Shown piece by piece: positions 6,127 to 9,198 of a DNA stretch of 9,198 bases (its first letter is position 1; the number at the start of each line of letters is the position of its first letter). This stretch comes from an uncultured Campylobacter sp. GTDB taxonomy: Bacteria > Campylobacterota > Campylobacteria > Campylobacterales > Campylobacteraceae. Made by a program: the position numbers and the translations under genes. The stretch spans positions 1-9,198 of the forward strand of contig NZ_CALEDC010000333.1 of the NCBI RefSeq assembly GCF_937949835.1. The letters run 5' to 3'. Below the pieces are notes generated by a model. It had not been told where the DNA came from and ran no database searches. It saw only the letters and a program-made list of their open reading frames with translations.

Positions 6127-6671
6127 TAAAAATCACAGGCATGGAGGAGATAGAGGCGAAGCTCACGGCGCTGCAAAATAGCTTAAGCGGAGCGCAGATG
6201 AAAAGCAAGCTATCAAGTATCGGCGAAAAGGTAAAGCTGCAGATAGAGCTAAGCTTCGAGCGAGAGCGCAGCCCATTCGGGCAGGCGTGGACGCCTCTAA
6301 GCGCAAATACCGCCATAGCGTATATGAGAAAAAACGGCGCGCGAGGAGGCGCAAGGACGCGTAACCGCGTATTTTTAGCAAAATTCGGCGCCGGCGGCAG
6401 TAAGAAAATATTGCGGGTAACCGGACATTTGGCGGAGCTTTGGAGCGTTGATCCGAGCGAAACCAGCGTAACGATAAGCAATAATAGCTCAAATGAGGGC
6501 TTTCCCTACGGGCTAACGCATCAATTCGGCTCGCATAACGGCTGGGGCCGGGGCATCTATATCCCTGCTCGTCCGTTTCTGCCGATAGATAAAAGCGGAG
6601 CGCTGCTACCCTCGTTGCAAAAAGATATAGAAAACTATCTAATCCGTGAAATAGAAAAGGCGGTAAAGTAA
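6120..6671 (+). CDS. Mu gpG-like virion morphogenesis protein
   Basis: 183 residues. Diagnostic stretches of the phage virion morphogenesis / tail-completion family are RSPFGQAWTPLSANT (50-64), KKILRVTGHLAELWS (95-109), and THQFGSHNG followed by IYIPARPFLPI (133-157). The family acts in head completion or tail joining late in assembly. The ATG has only a weak ribosome site (AAGGCGG, 4 nt upstream). It follows the F-like gene after a 108-nt gap occupied by the antisense tRNA-like RNA gene and its promoter. Transcription from that promoter could collide with the operon or affect this start region; that is inference. The downstream neighbour is convergent. Confidence 0.88.
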   Translation: MSIKITGMEEIEAKLTALQNSLSGAQMKSKLSSIGEKVKLQIELSFERERSPFGQAWTPLSANTAIAYMRKNGARGGARTRNRVFLAKFGAGGSKKILRVTGHLAELWSVDPSETSVTISNNSSNEGFPYGLTHQFGSHNGWGRGIYIPARPFLPIDKSGALLPSLQKDIENYLIREIEKAVK

Positions 6672-6725
6672 AGAGGGAGCGATATAAAAATTGCAATATA
6701 AGCTAATATCGGAGGTGCTATCAAA
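6672..6725 (+). other. Junction region with an orphan Shine-Dalgarno sequence
   Basis: After the G-like gene there is a GGAGGTG motif (6711-6717) with proper strength but no usable start: at the expected distance the sequence reads ATTAAAATATCATAA, and a stop follows immediately. A 12-codon frame from TTG 6691 also ends at 6729. This looks like the surviving translation signal of a downstream gene lost where the AT-rich cargo gene now begins. Confidence 0.3.
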
Positions 6726-7523
6726 TTAAAATATCATAAGGTTATTTGTTTGCGCATATTTTATTAAAAAATCAAGTTTGTCTTTTGGTAAAATGTTCTC
6801 TAATATATATTTTGGAACATTAAAATCGAAGTCTCTGTGTAATGTCGGCTTTATGTCGCGTTGCAATTCTTCGTAGTCGTCAGTTATACGTAAAAAATCA
6901 TCTGATAATGCCCTTACTTGCGAATCGTCCATCCAAAAATTCGGTGGATAGTATATGCTAAAAAACTCATCGTTTGCTTTTAAAAATTTCTTATGAAGCT
7001 TGCGATTTTTATTTTCCGTATTAGGCACCTTAAAAGTCCAAAATTTACTGTTATTGCAATAAATTTGGGTGAAGTATAAGGCTACGTTATATGCCAATCT
7101 ACTATAATGCCACGTCGCCTCATATAAAGTATATGAATTATAACCGAACCTCTTAATATAAGCTCGCTTTTCTTTATTGAGCGCAGAATATCGAATATCG
7201 CTCAATAAATAATTTTTAAGAACTAATTCAATCGTTTCAATATCTAAAAGCTTAATCGTAAATTTTGTAAGTTTTTCAAATTTATCAAGCTTTTTAAAAT
7301 CATCGTATAGGCACGGTTGCAAGCTCTCTAGATAAAGACGCTCCACCTCACTAATAATATTGATTTTGTCAAATTGCTTTATTGGAGTAGTTATATTTAT
7401 GCCTATTTTAGTGGTATTTCTTATCGAGGGCGAGCCATCTTTGCTTTTTTTGATAATCGTCCTAGCTATAAAGAATATAATGATAAGCCAAACTATCATC
7501 GCTAAAACGTTTTGATTTACCAT
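6726..7523 (-). CDS. Unrecognised membrane-anchored protein, AT-rich cargo (moron) gene
   Basis: 265 residues; I do not recognise the family. Residues about 5-21 (NVLAMIVWLIIIFFIAR) form one strong transmembrane helix followed by a basic stretch (TIIKKSK), which predicts the N-terminus outside and the body in the cytoplasm. The remaining roughly 235 residues are soluble, mainly helical and rich in Lys, Tyr, Phe and Leu, with aromatic clusters (YNSYTLYEATWHYSRLAYN; FFSIYYPPNFWMDD) but no catalytic motif I can name. Base composition differs sharply from the structural genes: bases 6781-6840 hold 16 G+C in 60, against 30 in 60 at 2281-2340 (hand counts). It has its own promoter and opposes the head operon. 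These are hallmarks of a lysogenic-conversion, superinfection-exclusion or defence gene; the function is not known. Confidence 0.75.
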   Translation of the reverse strand: MVNQNVLAMIVWLIIIFFIARTIIKKSKDGSPSIRNTTKIGINITTPIKQFDKINIISEVERLYLESLQPCLYDDFKKLDKFEKLTKFTIKLLDIETIELVLKNYLLSDIRYSALNKEKRAYIKRFGYNSYTLYEATWHYSRLAYNVALYFTQIYCNNSKFWTFKVPNTENKNRKLHKKFLKANDEFFSIYYPPNFWMDDSQVRALSDDFLRITDDYEELQRDIKPTLHRDFDFNVPKYILENILPKDKLDFLIKYAQTNNLMIF

Positions 7524-7547
7524 ATTTATGTCCCATTGTTTTTACAG

Positions 7548-7577
7548 ATTATAGCAAATTTTCTAGGCAATAGTCAG
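7548..7577 (-). promoter_or_regulatory. Promoter of the membrane-anchored cargo gene
   Basis: The minus strand reads CTGACT (7577-7572), 18 nt, then TATAAT (7553-7548) preceded by TGC, an extended -10. The predicted start lies about 20 nt before the ATG at 7523. The -35 overlaps the stop codon of the zinc-ribbon gene, so the cargo gene can be transcribed independently of the early operon. The ribosome site (GGGA) is weak. Confidence 0.6.
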
Positions 7578-7765
7578 CAGGGGCGGTCTAATTTTTCTTT
7601 CAGGGCCTCTTTTGCATATCTATTTAGCTCCTCGTCGGTCTTTAAAATTTCTATCGTACAAAAGCTGGTGCCGCATTTGGGGCATTTGCGCCAACGCTGC
7701 ACCGTAGTGCTTTTGATCGTGGCTATGACGCAGGTTTTTTCGTAGGCACACTTCGGGCAGATCAT
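7574..7765 (-). CDS. Small zinc-ribbon protein (Ogr/Delta- or NrdR-ribbon-like)
   Basis: 63 residues with a four-cysteine zinc ribbon: MICPKC at the start (Cys3, Cys6) and KCPKCGTSFCTIE (Cys28, Cys31), joined by a Thr/Val/Arg-rich segment ending in QRWR. The CPxC...RWRKCxxCGTSFxTxE layout is shared by the NrdR zinc ribbon and by small phage activators of the Ogr/Delta type, which contact RNA polymerase to switch on late genes. A similar small zinc protein, Com, controls mom translation in Mu, but this sequence does not look like Com. The start codon overlaps the GemA-like stop (ATGA), so the two are co-translated. Role as a transcription factor is plausible but unproven. Confidence 0.7.
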   Translation of the reverse strand: MICPKCAYEKTCVIATIKSTTVQRWRKCPKCGTSFCTIEILKTDEELNRYAKEALKEKLDRPC

Positions 7766-8280
7766 ACTTGCCCTTTGCTGGCACGAAATTGTGCGATCTT
7801 GCTTAGCCCGGTGATTAGCTTGCTTGCGTTTGCCGCGCTTAGCTTTGCCAGCTGCTCTTCCTTGCCGAGTAAAATTTTACATTGCCGCATCGTAAAGCCC
7901 AAAAGCCCCCGCTCGTCCATACCAAGGTGGGCGGCAAGCGCGCTTATGCGAGCAAACTGCGACGGGCTTATCCTTTTGGCGGCGGGCTTTGCGTCCTTTC
8001 CGCTTCGCTTTGTCGCGCTCGCACGATCCGCACTTGCATTGTAGATCAAATTTCGTCCCAATATGTCGGGCTTGAAGTCCGTCCCGTCCTGCGCACGACC
8101 ACATAAAATATCAAGCGCACGCTCAAGCTCGCTTATGCTTAGCTCTTTGCAGCTATAAACGCCGAAACGGAAGCCGAGCCAATCCTCCCACGCATCCGCC
8201 GCCTTTATTTGCTTGTATAGCGAGGCGGTGTGAATGCGGGTTAGAAGCTGCTTACGGTAAATCTCTTGGGATTTGGTCAT
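7762..8280 (-). CDS. GemA-like regulatory protein (Mu gp16, DUF1018)
   Basis: 172 residues. The N-terminal segment has short helices and an aromatic core (AWEDWLGFRFGVYSCKELS, 30-48, then ELERALDIL). The C-terminal segment (SPSQFARISALAAHLGMDE, 106-123; GFTMRQC and LSAANASKLITGLSKI, 147-162) matches the two-part pattern of the DUF1018 / Mu gp16 GemA family. GemA is an early, semi-essential Mu protein reported to modulate host gene expression and DNA topology. The middle (about 84-104) is a basic Ser/Lys/Ala linker. The ribosome site AAAGGACAA lies just before the ATG; the same 18-bp start-site block precedes the YopX-like gene. It belongs to a leftward early gene cluster. Confidence 0.82.
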   Translation of the reverse strand: MTKSQEIYRKQLLTRIHTASLYKQIKAADAWEDWLGFRFGVYSCKELSISELERALDILCGRAQDGTDFKPDILGRNLIYNASADRASATKRSGKDAKPAAKRISPSQFARISALAAHLGMDERGLLGFTMRQCKILLGKEEQLAKLSAANASKLITGLSKIAQFRASKGQV

Positions 8281-8293
8281 CGCTTGTCCTTTA
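8276..8293 (-). repeat. 18-bp start-site repeat, copy at the GemA-like gene
   Basis: TAAAGGACAAGCGATGAC spans the ribosome site and first codons of the GemA-like gene and is identical to the block at 8799-8816 before the YopX-like gene. The shared block includes the stop codon of the preceding gene (TAA), which fits a duplicated or recombining translation-start cassette. Confidence 0.7.
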
Positions 8294-8377
8294 GCTTTTT
8301 AGCAACACAAGCGCCACTATCGCCGTGAAGCTAAGCGCGATAAATATCGTGCTTGCGAATACTAAAAAGAGCTGCAT
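8291..8377 (-). CDS. 28-residue single-pass membrane peptide
   Basis: A tiny ORF fills the gap between the YopX-like and GemA-like genes. It starts MQLFLVFASTIFIALSF, continues with Ala/Val/Leu residues and ends in LLKS, so nearly the whole peptide is one transmembrane helix with a single basic residue at its C-terminus. GGAG lies 8 nt before the ATG. The spacing to both neighbours is tight (24 nt after the YopX-like stop, 10 nt before the GemA-like start). Operon position, ribosome site and coherent hydrophobicity make it likely real. It could act as a holin-like, regulatory or assembly-accessory peptide; no family is recognised. Confidence 0.55.
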   Translation of the reverse strand: MQLFLVFASTIFIALSFTAIVALVLLKS

Positions 8378-8401
8378 TATTTAATCTCCAAATTTGTTTT
8401 C

Positions 8402-8803
8402 CTACTTCGCTTCGCTTGTGTCGCGTTGCCTATTCTCATATATGTTGCCGACGACTATAAAATAATTCGATATGACGTCATCTTTAAAATTAAAAATGAA
8501 ATCGGTGAATAGCCCCGCTATACTTTTTATAGCAAAGCAAGCTTTATCCTCACACCAATAAACACGAGCCTCATCAGGTAAGGAATTATCCGGCGCAATA
8601 ATATACCCCTCGTAAATTTCCACGCCATTTTTGTCATTTATTCCTATGTATTGCATTAGCTCAATTTCGTCAAAATCTGCTTCAAAGCTAACGCCAGTTT
8701 CTTCATCCCAAAGCGTCACTTCTTCGTTTGCGAAGTCGATACTTAGCACTTCGTAAATTCGTCCATCAACTTTAAAAAATGCCTTGAATTTTAACCCTGT
8801 CAT
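8402..8803 (-). CDS. YopX-family phage protein
   Basis: 133 residues. The mid-protein signature LMQYIGINDKNGVEIYEGYI (49-68) is the hallmark of the YopX family (usual form [20 protein letters not shown]). The C-terminal NYFIVVGNIYEN (113-124) corresponds to the family's (E/V)-IGN-IYEN ending, and the basic/aromatic start (KFKAFFKVDGRIYEV) fits the family N-terminus. YopX-like proteins are common small beta-rich phage early proteins of unknown function. The usual acidic residue of YEGD is Tyr67 here. The ribosome site is AAAGGACAA, part of an 18-bp repeat shared with the GemA-like gene. Confidence 0.85.
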   Translation of the reverse strand: MTGLKFKAFFKVDGRIYEVLSIDFANEEVTLWDEETGVSFEADFDEIELMQYIGINDKNGVEIYEGYIIAPDNSLPDEARVYWCEDKACFAIKSIAGLFTDFIFNFKDDVISNYFIVVGNIYENRQRDTSEAK

Positions 8804-8816
8804 CGCTTGTCCTTTA
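8799..8816 (-). repeat. 18-bp start-site repeat, copy at the YopX-like gene
   Basis: TAAAGGACAAGCGATGAC, exact copy of the block at 8276-8293. Its TAA is the stop codon of the upstream partial gene and its ATG is the YopX-like start. Confidence 0.7.
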
Positions 8817-9198
8817 CTTTAAATCCCAATTTATATCTTTTAAATAATCTTTGGCTTTTTTGGCTTCTTTTTCGCCAGCTTTTGAAGAATAAAAGAAATC
8901 AATATACAAGCCCACATCACTACGAGGCATGCGTAAAACTCCCCAAAAACCTATGCGTCCGCCTCGTTTTCTTTCTTTTTCAAAAACTTTTGATGTAGAA
9001 AATGAGATATTAATATTGTAGCTTTCACTTTTGCAAAATTTAAAGATTGGGAATTTTTCTTGAATATCTTTAGAGATTTCATTAATAAAGCGTGTATAGG
9101 CATCCTCTTTTTTGTCGTATAATTCGCCTATATCTTTATCAAGTTTGCGAAATTCTTTTAAGCTTTCATAAAGCGTTTCTGCGTTTTGTATTATTTGT
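8814..9198 (-). CDS. Unrecognised phage protein, C-terminal 128 residues; runs off right edge
   Basis: An open minus-strand frame enters from the right edge and ends ...KDINWDLK at the TAA 8814-8816, 10 nt before the YopX-like start codon. The visible part begins QIIQNAETLYESLKEFRKL, is Lys/Glu-rich and helical at first (coiled-coil-like to about residue 45), and then has alternating hydrophobic strands (YNINISFSTSKVF; GFWGVLRMP; VGLYIDFFY) around a basic RKRGGR patch. I do not recognise the family. The tight spacing and shared strand place it in the early operon. AT content is higher than in the head genes. Confidence 0.7.
   Translation of the reverse strand, partial: QIIQNAETLYESLKEFRKLDKDIGELYDKKEDAYTRFINEISKDIQEKFPIFKFCKSESYNINISFSTSKVFEKERKRGGRIGFWGVLRMPRSDVGLYIDFFYSSKAGEKEAKKAKDYLKDINWDLK

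Noticed and set aside
5912..6481. 189-codon minus-strand open frame across the F-G gap
   Set aside because: It runs antisense through the tRNA-like element, its promoter and the well-supported G-like gene, has no ribosome site, and reads as low-complexity Ser/Leu/Phe translation.
6163..6696. 177-codon minus-strand open frame opposite the G-like gene
   Set aside because: Arg/Leu/Ser-rich shadow of the G-like coding sequence; no family resemblance and no ribosome site.
7574..7765. Com (Mu mom translational activator) identity for the zinc-ribbon protein
   Set aside because: The cysteine spacing and surrounding residues resemble NrdR/Ogr ribbons more than Com, and no mom-like gene lies next to it.
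1..9198. CRISPR array, insertion sequence or prophage attachment site
   Set aside because: I saw no regularly spaced repeats, no transposase and no terminal repeat pair. The Mu-type ends and transposase genes must lie outside the window.

Overview
This window is part of a Mu-like (transposable, Myoviridae-type) prophage, most likely in a Campylobacter of the concisus/gracilis/showae/rectus group. The organism call is an inference. It rests on the recurrent AAATTT / GAAATTTTA words, strong AAGGAG ribosome sites, mid-range GC in the structural genes, and proteins that read as Campylobacter versions of the Mu head genes.

Layout, left to right. Positions 1-1146 are transcribed leftward: the I-type protease/scaffold gene, which carries an in-frame internal start for the scaffold, followed by the start of the T major capsid gene, which runs off the left edge. 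A 173-bp divergent region (1147-1319) separates these from a rightward DNA-packaging and head operon: small terminase (DUF1804 type), large terminase, DUF935 portal, F-like head morphogenesis protein and G-like virion morphogenesis protein. In phage Mu itself the order is terminases-portal-F-G-I-T on one strand, so here the I-T pair has been moved and inverted. From 6726 to the right edge everything is again leftward: an AT-rich, membrane-anchored cargo gene with its own promoter, then early/semi-essential phage genes (zinc-ribbon protein, GemA/DUF1018, a 28-residue membrane peptide, a YopX-family protein and an unrecognised partial ORF).

The most striking element lies in the 108-bp gap between F and G. 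On the minus strand, antisense to the operon, there is a 73-nt tRNA-like sequence with a perfect acceptor stem, D arm and canonical T arm. Its anticodon arm is only a 5-bp stem with a 4-nt loop, so there is no 7-nt anticodon loop. The acceptor stem extends to a 13-bp perfect inverted repeat. A full-consensus sigma-70 promoter (TTGACA, 17 nt, extended -10 TGG-TATAAT) sits so that transcription should begin at the first base of that stem, and a U-rich tract follows the 3' arm. This looks like a dedicated small-RNA gene and not a decoding tRNA.

The RNA gene abuts the 3' end of the F gene. The extra C-terminal domain of the F protein (about residues 285-413) resembles the phage barnase/EndoU/colicin E5-D/RelE-like (PBECR) nuclease domains that are fused to head morphogenesis proteins. 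A tRNA-cleaving toxin domain beside an anticodon-less tRNA mimic suggests a decoy, antitoxin or anti-defence relationship. That link is hypothesis; the RNA architecture and promoter are read directly from the sequence.
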